DNA of 64,000 bases from Massilia aquatica (GCF_011682045.1 NZ_VVIW01000002.1:496001-560000), one strand, 5' to 3'. Counted from the first letter of the stretch, positions 9,357 through 18,156 are shown. The notes: a model not told the origin generated them from the letters alone. Made by a program: numbers and translations.

Positions 9357-10322
9357 ATGCCCGATCCACGCTCCGACCGCTTCGTCCGTTCGCACCTCAA
9401 GACCCGCCACCTGGTGCTGCTGGTCGAACTTGGCCGGCACGGCTCCATCATGCATGCGGCGCAAGCGGCGAACCTGACCCAGCCGGCCGCCTCCAAACTG
9501 CTCGGCGAACTCGAACACGCGCTCGGCGTGCAGCTGTTCGAGCGCCTGCCGCGCGGGGTGGCCCCGACCTGGTACGGCCAGGTGCTGATCCGCCGCGCCG
9601 GCGCCGCCCTGGCCGAGATGGACGCGGCCCACCAGGAAGTCATGGAACTGCTCTCCGGCCTGCGCGGACGGGTCGACGTGGGCACCGTGCTCACGCCGTC
9701 CACCAGCCTGGTGCCGGAAGCGGTCAACCTGCTCAAGGCACGCCACGCGCGCGTGCATGTGTCGATCAGCGTCGACACCAGCAAGATCCTGGTGCAGCGC
9801 CTGCGCGCCGGCGAACTCGATCTGGTGGTCGGGCGCATCCTCGACACCGGCGCCGCCGCCGAGCTGCGCTTCGAGCCGGTCACCGACGAACCGCACAGCC
9901 TGATCGCGCGCGCCGGCCATCCGCTGGCCGGGCGCAGCGACCTCACGCTCGACGAACTGGCGCGCCAGGGCTGGATCCTGCCGCCCAACGGCAGCATCCT
10001 GCGCGACCGCCTGACCGCCTTGTTCCTCGCGCGCGGCCTTGAACCACCGGCCGAAACGGTCGAAACGCTGGCCCTGCCGGTCATCGCCCACCTGCTCACC
10101 GGCAGCGACATGGTGGTGGCGCTGCCGCTGGAACTGGTGCAGCCCTACCTGCAAACGGGCCTCTTGACCGTGCTGCCGTTCGACCTGGGCATCCGCATGG
10201 ACATGTACGGCATCATCACGCGCCGCCATCACCAGCTCTCGCCCGGCGCCGAGAGCATGCTGGCCACCATGCGCGAAGTGGCGGCGCTGCGCTATCCGCC
10301 CGCCGCTGGAGCTGAAAACTGA
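9357..10322 (+). CDS. LysR-family regulator of the galactose/arabinose genes (GbpR-like)
   Basis: 321 residues. The N-terminal winged helix (residues about 15-75) reads SIMHAAQAANLTQPAASKLL and is followed by the LysR substrate-binding domain. Sequence style and context (next to a ChvE/AraF-type binding protein and oxidative galactose genes) resemble GbpR regulators that respond to galactose and arabinose. It sits between the two operons it is likely to control, dgoD-araH upstream and dgoK-dgoA-dehydrogenase downstream, and similar inverted repeats precede both. The ATG has no strong ribosome binding site. Confidence 0.85.
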   Translation: MPDPRSDRFVRSHLKTRHLVLLVELGRHGSIMHAAQAANLTQPAASKLLGELEHALGVQLFERLPRGVAPTWYGQVLIRRAGAALAEMDAAHQEVMELLSGLRGRVDVGTVLTPSTSLVPEAVNLLKARHARVHVSISVDTSKILVQRLRAGELDLVVGRILDTGAAAELRFEPVTDEPHSLIARAGHPLAGRSDLTLDELARQGWILPPNGSILRDRLTALFLARGLEPPAETVETLALPVIAHLLTGSDMVVALPLELVQPYLQTGLLTVLPFDLGIRMDMYGIITRRHHQLSPGAESMLATMREVAALRYPPAAGAEN

Positions 10323-10324
10323 GG

Positions 10325-10372
10325 TATATGATTTGCGTATGCTTATTTCCAAATAAGCGATTGGAATCATAT
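10325..10372. promoter_or_regulatory. Nested inverted repeats upstream of dgoK
   Basis: Directly after the LysR stop there is a perfect palindrome GCTTATTT-CC-AAATAAGC (10341-10358) inside an outer pair ATATGATT (10326-10333) / AATCATAT (10365-10372), nearly co-centred. The left half carries GATTTGCGTAT (10331-10341), shared with the dgoD leader. I read it as an operator; the AT-rich stem without a U-run makes a terminator less likely. Confidence 0.55.
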
Positions 10373-10493
10373 CCCGAGAAAACGTAGCATTCTGACCATG
10401 ACGCCGGAACTCCGGCCGCGTTATGCTGTCCAAAAGACAAGCCGCGGGCCGCAGGCATTTTCGCGCCGGCCGTTCATTTTCGAAAGAGGCAGC

Positions 10494-11369
10494 ATGCACA
10501 CGCAATTACTTGGAATCGACTGGGGAACCAGCAACCGCCGCGCCTACCTGGTCGGGCGCGACGGCAAGTGCGTCGCGCGCCATGCGGACGAGCAGGGCAT
10601 GCTGGCCGTGGGCGGCGACTTCGCCGGCTCGCTGGCGGCCCTGCGCGCGCGCATGGAGGTCGCTGACGGCGTGCCGGTCGTCATGTCGGGCATGGTCGGT
10701 TCGGCCGGCGGCTGGCAGGAAGTGCCGTATCTCGACACCAACGTCGCGCTGACCGACCTGCCGGCCCATCTGGCGCCCGTAAAAGGCCAGGCCGGCTGCT
10801 ACATCGTGCCCGGCTACTGCGCCCGCGACGGCGCGGTGGATGTGATGCGCGGCGAGGAGACGCAGCTGCTCGGCGCGGTCGGGCGCGGCCTGCTCGATGG
10901 CTGGGTGGTGCTGCCAGGCACCCACAGCAAATGGGTCTACCTGCGCGCCGGCAAAGTCGACCAGCTGGTGACCTACATGACCGGCGAACTGTTCTCGATG
11001 CTGGCCGCCGGCGGCACCCTGGCCGCGCTGATGGCCGGCGCGCCCGACGACGACAGCGCCTTTGGCGCCGGCCTGCAAGAGGCGCGGCGCGCGCGGCCGC
11101 TCTCGAATGCGCTGTTCGGGGTGCGCGCGCGGGTGGTGTCGAAAACGATGGCGGCGGCGCAGTCGCGCAGCTTTGTCAGCGGCCTGCTGATCGGCACCGA
11201 ATTCGTGGCGGCGCAGGGCCACGCCGACGGCGCCGTCGACATCATCGGCTCGCCGGCGCTGAGTGCGCGCTACCGCAGCGCGGCCGCCCACTTCGGCATG
11301 CCGGCGCGCGCGCACGACCCCGACGACGTTTACCTGGCCGCGCTGGCCTACTTTTTCGAAAGCGTTTAG
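10494..11369 (+). CDS. dgoK: 2-dehydro-3-deoxygalactonokinase
   Basis: 291 residues from the ATG at 10494, which follows an AGAGG ribosome binding site. The reading frame is open upstream to 10398, but that stretch is not protein-like. The N-terminus GIDWGTSNRRAYLV is the phosphate-binding start of the DgoK (ASKHA-fold) family. PGTHSKWVYL and YMTGELFS later in the chain are also family features. The enzyme phosphorylates 2-keto-3-deoxygalactonate from DgoD. The stop lies 2 nt before the aldolase start. Confidence 0.92.
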   Translation: MHTQLLGIDWGTSNRRAYLVGRDGKCVARHADEQGMLAVGGDFAGSLAALRARMEVADGVPVVMSGMVGSAGGWQEVPYLDTNVALTDLPAHLAPVKGQAGCYIVPGYCARDGAVDVMRGEETQLLGAVGRGLLDGWVVLPGTHSKWVYLRAGKVDQLVTYMTGELFSMLAAGGTLAALMAGAPDDDSAFGAGLQEARRARPLSNALFGVRARVVSKTMAAAQSRSFVSGLLIGTEFVAAQGHADGAVDIIGSPALSARYRSAAAHFGMPARAHDPDDVYLAALAYFFESV

Positions 11370-11371
11370 TG

Positions 11372-12010
11372 ATGGATAAGACGATGATGGATACGACACA
11401 ATTGACTCCCCCCCTGGTCGCCATCCTGCGCGGCCTGCAACCGGCCGAGGCCGAAGCGGCCGGCGCGGCCCTGTTCGGGGCCGGCTTTCGCCTGCTGGAA
11501 GTGCCGCTCAACCGCCCCGGCGCGCTGGCATCGATCGCGCTGCTGGCGCGCATGGCGCCACCCGGCGCCATCGTCGGCGGCGGCACCATGCTCAGCGTGG
11601 CCGACGTGGACGCGGTGCACGCGGCCGGCGGACGCATGCTGGTCGCGCCGAACTGCAACACGCAAGTGATCGCGCGCGGCGCCGCCCTCGGCATGCTGTG
11701 CGCGCCCGGCGTGGCCACCCCGAGCGAAGCGTTCGCCGCGCTCGGCGCCGGCGCCGACGCGCTCAAGATCTTCCCGGCCGAAATGGTCGGCTACGCCGGC
11801 CTGAAAGCCTTCAAGACCGTGCTGCCGCCGGGTACGCCCCTGTGGCCGGTGGGCGGCGTCGCGCCGGACACCATGGCCGAGTGGGTCGCGGCCGGGGCCA
11901 CCGGTTTTGGCATCGGCGGGGCCTTGTACTCGCCCGGCACCACGCCGGAAATCCTCAGGTCGCGCGCGCAGGCCTTCGTCGCGGCCTGGAACGCCACGCA
12001 AACAAGTTAG
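11372..12010 (+). CDS. dgoA: 2-dehydro-3-deoxy-6-phosphogalactonate aldolase
   Basis: 212 residues, a KDPG/KDPGal-type class I aldolase. Catalytic Glu in FRLLEVPLNRPG and the Schiff-base Lys in DALKIFPAEMVG are both present, and a phosphate-binding GIGGALY lies near the end. It cleaves KDPGal to pyruvate and glyceraldehyde 3-phosphate, completing the pathway. The start at 11372 follows the dgoK stop directly; in-frame ATGs at 11384 and 11387 are alternatives and would better match the usual family N-terminus. Confidence 0.92.
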   Translation: MDKTMMDTTQLTPPLVAILRGLQPAEAEAAGAALFGAGFRLLEVPLNRPGALASIALLARMAPPGAIVGGGTMLSVADVDAVHAAGGRMLVAPNCNTQVIARGAALGMLCAPGVATPSEAFAALGAGADALKIFPAEMVGYAGLKAFKTVLPPGTPLWPVGGVAPDTMAEWVAAGATGFGIGGALYSPGTTPEILRSRAQAFVAAWNATQTS

Positions 12011-12057
12011 TGTCGCCCCAACAACAGCCAGAACAACAATCCAACCCAGGAAACCTC

Positions 12058-12822
12058 ATGGAATTTGCGAACTACCCGAGCCTGGCCGGCAAGGCTGTTT
12101 TTGTGACCGGCGGCGGTTCGGGCATCGGCGCCGATATCGTGGCCGCGTTTGCGCGCCAGGGCGCGCGCGTGGCGTTTGCCGACCGCGACATCGCCGCGTC
12201 CACCGAACTGGTCGACGGCCTGGCCGGCACGGTCGCGCACACCCCGTACTTCATCGGCTGCGACCTGTCCGACATGGATGCGCTGCGCGCCAGCGTCATG
12301 GCGGCCGGCGAGAAGCTGGGTGACTTCGATGTGCTGGTCAACAACGCCGCCAACGACGAGCGCCACGACTTCCTGCAGGTCACGTCCGAATACTTCGACG
12401 CCAAGATCGCGATCAACCTGAAGGTCGCGTTCTTCGCGGCCCAGGCGGTGGTGGAAGGCATGCGCCGGCGCGGCGGCGGGGCCATCATCAACCTCGGTTC
12501 GACCGGCTGGAAGAACAAGGTGGCCGGCTACCCGGTGTACGCCACCGCCAAGTCGGCCGTCAACGGCCTCACGCGCAGCCTGGCGCGCGAATACGGCAAG
12601 AGCGGCATCCGCGTCAACACGCTCACGCCGGGCTGGGTAATGACCCCGCGCCAGCTCGATAAATGGGTGGACCCGGACGGCGAGCGCGCCATGGATGAGA
12701 ACCAGTGCTTGCCAGGGCGTATTGTCGGCGCCGACGTGGCCAGCATGGCGCTGTTTCTCGGTGCCCATGACAGCCGCATGATCACGGCCCAGGAATTCGT
12801 GGTCGACGCCGGCTGGACCTGA
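12058..12822 (+). CDS. SDR dehydrogenase, probable D-galactose/L-arabinose 1-dehydrogenase
   Basis: 254 residues with a classical short-chain dehydrogenase layout: TGGGSGIG cofactor loop (residues 16-23), NNAAND, the catalytic Ser in NLGSTGW, YATAK (Tyr-x3-Lys), and a C-terminal VVDAGWT. Its position as third gene after dgoK-dgoA fits the first step of the oxidative pathway, oxidation of galactose (or arabinose) to the lactone. Other sugar-acid SDRs have the same fold, so the exact substrate is inferred from context. AGG in CCCAGGAAACCTC before the ATG is a fair ribosome binding site. Confidence 0.8.
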   Translation: MEFANYPSLAGKAVFVTGGGSGIGADIVAAFARQGARVAFADRDIAASTELVDGLAGTVAHTPYFIGCDLSDMDALRASVMAAGEKLGDFDVLVNNAANDERHDFLQVTSEYFDAKIAINLKVAFFAAQAVVEGMRRRGGGAIINLGSTGWKNKVAGYPVYATAKSAVNGLTRSLAREYGKSGIRVNTLTPGWVMTPRQLDKWVDPDGERAMDENQCLPGRIVGADVASMALFLGAHDSRMITAQEFVVDAGWT

Positions 12823-12899
12823 CACGGTTTCAACGGTGCGCCGAGTTGTGAATGTTACAAGTTAAAATTGGTGACAGAAACGACGAGGTGCAACGGGGG

Positions 12900-13316
12900 A
12901 TGGTTTTGGTAACTTGGTTATACGATGAGGCGGGCAGGGCGTCCGCCATCCTGGATGAATTCTGCCTGCGCACGGTCGACGGCGAGCCGGCCGGCTATGT
13001 GTTCGGGCTGAGCGCGTTTTCGATCAAGGGCGAGCATATCGGCTGGTTCGAAGACGGCGTGCTGTACGATGTCGAAAACCGCGTGCTCGGCTTCCTGCCG
13101 GGCGCGCGCGGCATGGCGCACCATTTTCCGGACTTGCAGCCGCCCCCGCGCGAGCCGGTCTTTGGCAAGCGTCCCAACGTGCCCACCTTGCGCGCGCGTC
13201 CGGTGCGCCGTCCGGCCGGCGGCTGGTCGCGCCATGCGCTGGCCAGCTATTTCGACGCCGGCGCCCCAGGGGCCGCAGCCCCGGCCATGTCTTCCCTGGG
13301 CGAATCGCCGGGCTGA
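12900..13316 (+). CDS. Small protein, possible 4-fold beta-flower domain
   Basis: 138 residues from ATG 12900, where GAGGT sits 10 nt upstream; an in-frame ATG at 12852 would add 16 residues but lacks a binding site. The N-terminal half has beta-hairpin repeats (WLYDEAGRASAILDE, AGYVFGL, GEHIGWFEDGVLYD, RVLGFLPGA), the pattern I associate with 4-fold beta-flower proteins. The C-terminal half is Pro/Arg-rich (FGKRPNVPTLRARPVRRP). Function unknown. The gene lies between the galactose regulon and a kinase gene and belongs obviously to neither. Confidence 0.55.
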   Translation: MVLVTWLYDEAGRASAILDEFCLRTVDGEPAGYVFGLSAFSIKGEHIGWFEDGVLYDVENRVLGFLPGARGMAHHFPDLQPPPREPVFGKRPNVPTLRARPVRRPAGGWSRHALASYFDAGAPGAAAPAMSSLGESPG

Positions 13317-13450
13317 GCGGCCTCCGGCGTTGCCTGCCTGTGTTGGACAAAACGTTCGGCGCGTGCTCCCACAATAATGATACGATCAAGCCTGCGCCAG
13401 ACGGCGCGCATGCTACCCATTATTATCGGCGACAACAAACCGGGCACTGG

Positions 13451-15982
13451 ATGCGTTTGACATTTGACTTTCTCTCCAACGGCGGAGAACTGGGCGCCCT
13501 GATGCGCGCCAAGGACTGGAGCGCGACCCCGCTCGGTCCACCCGAACAATGGCCCACTCTGCTCAAGAGCACGATCAGGCTGATCCTTACGTCCAGCCAC
13601 CCGATGTTCCTGTGGTGGGGCAAGGACCTGGTGCAGTTCTACAACGACGCCTACCGCCACACCATGGGTCCGGAGCGCCACCCGAGCGCGCTGGGCGATT
13701 GCGGGCGTGTGTGCTGGGAAGAAATCTGGCCGATCATCGGCCCGCAGATCGACCTGGTCATGAGCGGTGGCGGCAGTACCTGGCACGAAGACCAGCTGGT
13801 GCCGGTCACGCGCCATGGCAAGCGCGAGGATGTCTGGTGGACCTACGGCTACAGCCCGATCGAGGACCACCAAGGCGTGCACGGCGTGCTGGTGGTGTGC
13901 AACGATGTGACCGCCCAGCACAAGGCCAAGGCCGCGCTCGAGCGCATGAACCTGGCCCTGACCGAACAGATTACCCAGCGTGAACATGCGCAGCGGCATG
14001 AAGCGATCCAGACCTCGCAGCGCCTGCGCGCCGAACAAGCCCTGCGCGAGCAGCGCGAAGCCGACACCATGCGCCTGCGCCAGCTGTTCGAGCAGGCGCA
14101 CGGCTTCATCTGCATCCTGCGCGGGCCGCAGCATGTGTTTGAGTTCGCCAATTCGGCCTACCTGCGCCTGGTGGGCCAGCGTGCGCTGATCGGCAAGAGC
14201 GTGCGCGAAGCGCTGCCGGACGTGGTGGGGCAGGGCTTCGTCGATTTGCTCGATGGCGTGTATGGCGGCGGCGTGCCGTACAAGGCGGGCGACCAGCGCA
14301 TCGAACTGCGCCACGCGCCGGACAGCGCCCCGACCCATGCCTACGTTGACTTCGTGTACCAGCCGATCCGGGAAAACGGCATGGTGAGCGGGATTTTCGT
14401 GCAGGGATTCGACGTCACCGACCGCACCATGGCCAGGCAGGCCCTGCAGCGCAGCGAGCTGCGCCTGAAAGAAGGGCTGAAAGTGGCGCGCATGGTGGTG
14501 TGGGACTGGGACCTGGACAGCAACGAGGTGGTCTTTTCGGACAACGCACCAGAGCTGTTCGGCGCCGCCTGGACCAATATGCGCCAGGTATGGCACTGTT
14601 TCGACCCCGACGATTTAAAGAGAATTGAACTTGCGCGGCGCGAGGCACTCCAATCTCATGGAAGCTATGGCGACGTGGTGCGCCTGCGCCGGCCAGACAA
14701 CGGCCAGGTGGTCTGGCTGCAGGTGTACGGCACCGTGGTGGCGGACCAGGCCGGCAATGCCAGATGCATCCGCGGCGTGTCGATTGATGTCAGCGCCCGC
14801 AAGCGCGCGGAAGAATCCTTGCGCGAGGCGGCGCGCCACAAAGATGAATTTTTGGCGATGCTGTCGCACGAACTGCGCAATCCGCTGGCGCCGATTCGTT
14901 CCGCGGCGCATTTGCTGGGCATGGCGCCGGACAATATTTCGCGCGTAAAAATGTCGAGTGTCATCATCGAACGGCAGGTCAACCATATGACCAGCCTGAT
15001 CAACGACCTGCTCGATGTGTCGCGGGTCAACACCGGACTGGTGGTGCTCGACAAGGAGGTGATCGACCTGCACCAGGTGGTGCTGGAATCGGTGGAGCAG
15101 ACTCAGCCGCTTATCAGCGAGCGCGGCCATGAGCTGTGCCTGGACGTGCCGGCCGAAGGCGCGGTGGCGGTGCTGGGCGACCGCAAGCGGCTGGTGCAGG
15201 TGCTGACCAACCTGCTGCACAACGCGGCCAAGTACACGCCGCGCGGTGGGCGCATCGCGCTCGAGGTCAGCCATCATGCCGACACGGTCGAGTTGCACGT
15301 ACGCGACAACGGCATTGGTGTCGAAGCCGTGCTGATGCCGCATATTTTTGACTTGTTCACGCAAGAAAAGCGCTCGTCCGACCGCTCGCAAGGCGGGCTC
15401 GGCCTGGGGCTGGCGCTGGTGCGCAGCCTGGTGCTGCTGCACGGCGGGCATGTGACGGCGGCCAGTCCGGGGCCGGGGGAGGGCGCGACTTTTTCGGTCT
15501 ACCTGCAAAAGCACGCGCTGGCGGGCGCCGCCGGCGCGGCCAGCCGCGGACCGGGCAGCCATGCGGGCGAGGGCTTGCGACTGATGCTGGTCGACGACAA
15601 CAAGGATGCCGCCAATGCCATGGCCATGGTGCTGGAATCGGCCGGCCACGTGGTGATGGTCGAGCACGATCCGCTGCACGCGCTCGACAGCGTGGGCAGC
15701 TTCGCGCCGGACGCCTGCCTGCTCGACATCGGCCTGCCCGGCATGGACGGCAATGAACTGGCGCGCCGGCTCCGGGCCAGCACGCATGCGCGCGCTGCTA
15801 CCTTGATCGCGGTCACCGGTTACGGCAACAAGTACGACAAGGCCAGCGCGGTGCAGGCCGGCTTCGACCATTATTTCGTCAAGCCGGCCAATACGGCCGA
15901 GCTGATCGGCGTGCTGTCCCGCATCAAGCCGGTGCCGCGCACCAGGCAGAGTGCGCAGCTTGCCGAGCGCATCGAGGGCTGA
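13451..15982 (+). CDS. Hybrid sensor histidine kinase/response regulator with PAS domains
   Basis: About 843 residues from ATG 13451; the frame is open to 13340 but the extra residues look non-coding. Order: an N-terminal PAS-like sensor beginning SATPLGPPEQWP (residues about 10-150), a coiled segment, two further PAS domains (about 215-335 and 340-460), HisKA with phospho-acceptor His in LSHELRNPLAP (about 472), HATPase_c with DNGIGV and GGLGLGLALV, and a REC domain with acceptor Asp in CLLDIGLPGMDG (about 758). No membrane segment is visible, so it is probably a cytoplasmic sensor. No output regulator is encoded next to it. Confidence 0.88.
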   Translation: MRLTFDFLSNGGELGALMRAKDWSATPLGPPEQWPTLLKSTIRLILTSSHPMFLWWGKDLVQFYNDAYRHTMGPERHPSALGDCGRVCWEEIWPIIGPQIDLVMSGGGSTWHEDQLVPVTRHGKREDVWWTYGYSPIEDHQGVHGVLVVCNDVTAQHKAKAALERMNLALTEQITQREHAQRHEAIQTSQRLRAEQALREQREADTMRLRQLFEQAHGFICILRGPQHVFEFANSAYLRLVGQRALIGKSVREALPDVVGQGFVDLLDGVYGGGVPYKAGDQRIELRHAPDSAPTHAYVDFVYQPIRENGMVSGIFVQGFDVTDRTMARQALQRSELRLKEGLKVARMVVWDWDLDSNEVVFSDNAPELFGAAWTNMRQVWHCFDPDDLKRIELARREALQSHGSYGDVVRLRRPDNGQVVWLQVYGTVVADQAGNARCIRGVSIDVSARKRAEESLREAARHKDEFLAMLSHELRNPLAPIRSAAHLLGMAPDNISRVKMSSVIIERQVNHMTSLINDLLDVSRVNTGLVVLDKEVIDLHQVVLESVEQTQPLISERGHELCLDVPAEGAVAVLGDRKRLVQVLTNLLHNAAKYTPRGGRIALEVSHHADTVELHVRDNGIGVEAVLMPHIFDLFTQEKRSSDRSQGGLGLGLALVRSLVLLHGGHVTAASPGPGEGATFSVYLQKHALAGAAGAASRGPGSHAGEGLRLMLVDDNKDAANAMAMVLESAGHVVMVEHDPLHALDSVGSFAPDACLLDIGLPGMDGNELARRLRASTHARAATLIAVTGYGNKYDKASAVQAGFDHYFVKPANTAELIGVLSRIKPVPRTRQSAQLAERIEG

Positions 15983-16085
15983 CGCCGGCGGCGTGCATGG
16001 CGTTTCGACGGCATCGCCATGGCGTCAAGGCTGAGTGAAGCCTGCCCGCCCGATCGCCTCCGTCATGAGCGGCCCTGACGACGTT

Positions 16086-16272
16086 TCAAGTGGCGGCAAG
16101 AGTAAAGCTGTTCATGCTCCAGCAGGCATGCTGGGGGTGCTGGTGCGGGGTCCAGCCGCTGCGGCGCCGCTCGCGGGCAAGCATGCTGTTGATGATGCCA
16201 TGCGCTACCAGCAGCACCGTCCCCGCATGCGGGCAGCAATGGCTTGCCGTGGCGCATCAAGATAATCTGTTT
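16086..16272 (-). pseudogene. Remnant of a histidine phosphatase (internal deletion plus frameshift)
   Basis: On the minus strand, 16272-16222 encodes KQIILMRHGKPLLPACG, the N-terminal RHG motif of histidine phosphatases. After a shift of frame, 16220-16086 encodes TVLLVAHGIINSM, an Arg-rich helix and WSMNSF before a stop, which matches the C-terminal second-His region of the same family. The roughly 100 residues normally between the two are missing. The junction lies at a small palindrome (CCCGCATGCGGG, 16221-16232). The rest of 15983-16415 shows nothing recognisable. Confidence 0.75.
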
Positions 16273-16415
16273 GCGCGCGGACGGGGATGATGGGGTTGCC
16301 TTGAAATGCCAGAATGGGTTCGCCTCGGGGCGCGTGCGCGCTGTCGTATTGAAAACGCAATATTTCGCGCAGATGATAGAGTTTAGCATCATTGAACTCC
16401 ACGTCAGCCCTCCCC

Positions 16416-17378
16416 ATGCCCGCCCCGCTTTTTATCATTCTCAACGCCGGTTCCGGCCACGCCGAAACCGAACTCCAGCGCACGACCATCGAAGACCTGC
16501 TGACCGCCGCCGGTCGCGAATTCGAACTCGCCGTGGTGGACCAGGCGGACGAGCTTGGCGACATCGCGCGCCACATGGCCGGGCGCGCGTGCCAGAGCGG
16601 TGGCGTGCTGGTGGCCGCCGGCGGCGACGGCACCATCAACACCGTGGCGCGCCAGGCGGTCGAGAGCGGCTGCCAGTTCGGCGTGCTGCCGCAGGGCACC
16701 TTTAACTATTTCGGGCGCACCCACAGCATTCCGGAAGACCTGGGCGAGGCGGTGCAGGCGCTGCTGACGGCGCGGGTCGAGCCGGTGCAGGTGGGGCTGG
16801 TCAACGAGCGGGTGTTTTTGGTCAATGCCAGCATCGGCCTGTATCCCAGGCTGCTCGAAGAACGCGAGATCGACAAGAAGCAATACGGTCGCAGCCGGCT
16901 GGTGGCCATGCTCTCGGCCCTGAAGACGGTGCTGGGATCGTACCGGCACCTGCATATCAACGTCGAGCTCGATGGCAAGACACGCACCATCCGCACACCC
17001 ACCCTGTTCGTCGGCAACAACCGCTTGCAGATGGAACAGGTCGGCTTCGAACCGCTGGCCGAGCGCATCGAAGACGGCAAGCTGGCCGCGCTGGCGCCCC
17101 AGCCGGTGGGCAAGTTCGGCATGCTGGCCTTGCTGGCGCGTGGCGCGCTCGGGCGCCTGAGCGACGCCCCCAACCTGCATGCCTTCGGCCTGACCCGCAT
17201 GACCGTCAAGCAGCGCGGGCTGGTGGGACGGCGCCGCATGAAAGTCGCGATCGACGGCGAAGTGACGCATCTGGACGCGCCGCTGGTATTCCGGGTGCTG
17301 GAAGGGCAGCTGCTGCTGCTCAAACCGGTGCCGGCCACCTCGCAGAGCGACCAGGAAGAAATGGCGCTCGCTTCCTGA
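16416..17378 (+). CDS. Diacylglycerol/lipid kinase family protein
   Basis: 320 residues from ATG 16416; TTG 16392, with GATAGAG upstream, is an alternative start. It opens with FIILNAGSG and contains AAGGDGTINTVA, the nucleotide-binding GGDGT loop of DAGK-catalytic proteins, then GVLPQGTFNYF and NASIGLYPRLLEERE. These are features of bacterial YegS/DgkB-like lipid kinases. It would phosphorylate diacylglycerol, sphingoid or similar lipids at the inner membrane; the actual lipid is unknown. Divergent to the phosphatase remnant and separated by 100 nt from the channel gene. Confidence 0.85.
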   Translation: MPAPLFIILNAGSGHAETELQRTTIEDLLTAAGREFELAVVDQADELGDIARHMAGRACQSGGVLVAAGGDGTINTVARQAVESGCQFGVLPQGTFNYFGRTHSIPEDLGEAVQALLTARVEPVQVGLVNERVFLVNASIGLYPRLLEEREIDKKQYGRSRLVAMLSALKTVLGSYRHLHINVELDGKTRTIRTPTLFVGNNRLQMEQVGFEPLAERIEDGKLAALAPQPVGKFGMLALLARGALGRLSDAPNLHAFGLTRMTVKQRGLVGRRRMKVAIDGEVTHLDAPLVFRVLEGQLLLLKPVPATSQSDQEEMALAS

Positions 17379-17478
17379 GCTGGCGGACCCGATGCGGCGC
17401 GTTTTTCTGGCTGACGCCCCACAGTTGCCGTATTGACTCGTTTACAATGCGGGCTTGTCCGTATGAACCTGGTCGACC

Positions 17479-18156
17479 ATGAACGCTTTCAAGCTGATGC
17501 GCAGCACCCACCGCCACCCCTCCGCCATTCTGCTGATGGTGCAACTGCTCGGGATGCTGCTGTACCCCTTCATCGAATCGACCCCGAGCGGGCTGGTCGT
17601 GTTCAACGCCTTCGGCATCATCGTGCTCGGGTTTACCACCCGCATGGTGCGGCGCACGCCCGGCCACGCCTGGATCAGCGCCGGCATCGCGCTGCCGATC
17701 ATCGTGCTGCTGGTGCTGCAAATGATCCTCGGGCGCGAGACGCTGCTGCCCTGGTCCTCCGCGCTGGAAGCGCTGTTCTACTTTTACGCCGCCGCCAGCC
17801 TGATCGCCTACATGATGGAAGACCACCGCGCCACCACCGACGAACTGTTTGCGGCCGGCGCCACCTTCACCCTGATCGCCTGGGGCTTCACGCACCTGTT
17901 CGTACTGGTGCAGGCCATGCATCCCGGCACCTACGCGGCCGCCGTCAACGCCGCCGACGCGCGCACCTGGACCGAACTCAATTACCTCAGCTTCGCGCTG
18001 CTATCGAGCACCGGCATCGGCGACGTGATTCCGCTGACCGCACACGCGCGCGCGCTGGCCAGCGTCGAGATGTTCGTCGGCCTGATCTACCTGGCGGCGG
18101 TGGTGTCGCGCCTGATCGGGTTTACCCTGCAGCAGACCCGCGACGAGCGCGACTAA
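17479..18156 (+). CDS. Ion channel protein, K+ channel pore-like
   Basis: 225 residues with about five hydrophobic helices (near 17-35, 40-55, 65-83, 98-112, 130-147), then a pore region NYLSFALLSSTGIGDVIPLT and a last helix. TGIGD stands where potassium channels carry TVGYG or TIGYGD, as in the Ion_trans_2 family, so a K+-selective or modified cation channel is likely. The stop overlaps the convergent MocR gene by 3 nt (shared CTAA). The start ATG is preceded by a weak binding site. Confidence 0.75.
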   Translation: MNAFKLMRSTHRHPSAILLMVQLLGMLLYPFIESTPSGLVVFNAFGIIVLGFTTRMVRRTPGHAWISAGIALPIIVLLVLQMILGRETLLPWSSALEALFYFYAAASLIAYMMEDHRATTDELFAAGATFTLIAWGFTHLFVLVQAMHPGTYAAAVNAADARTWTELNYLSFALLSSTGIGDVIPLTAHARALASVEMFVGLIYLAAVVSRLIGFTLQQTRDERD

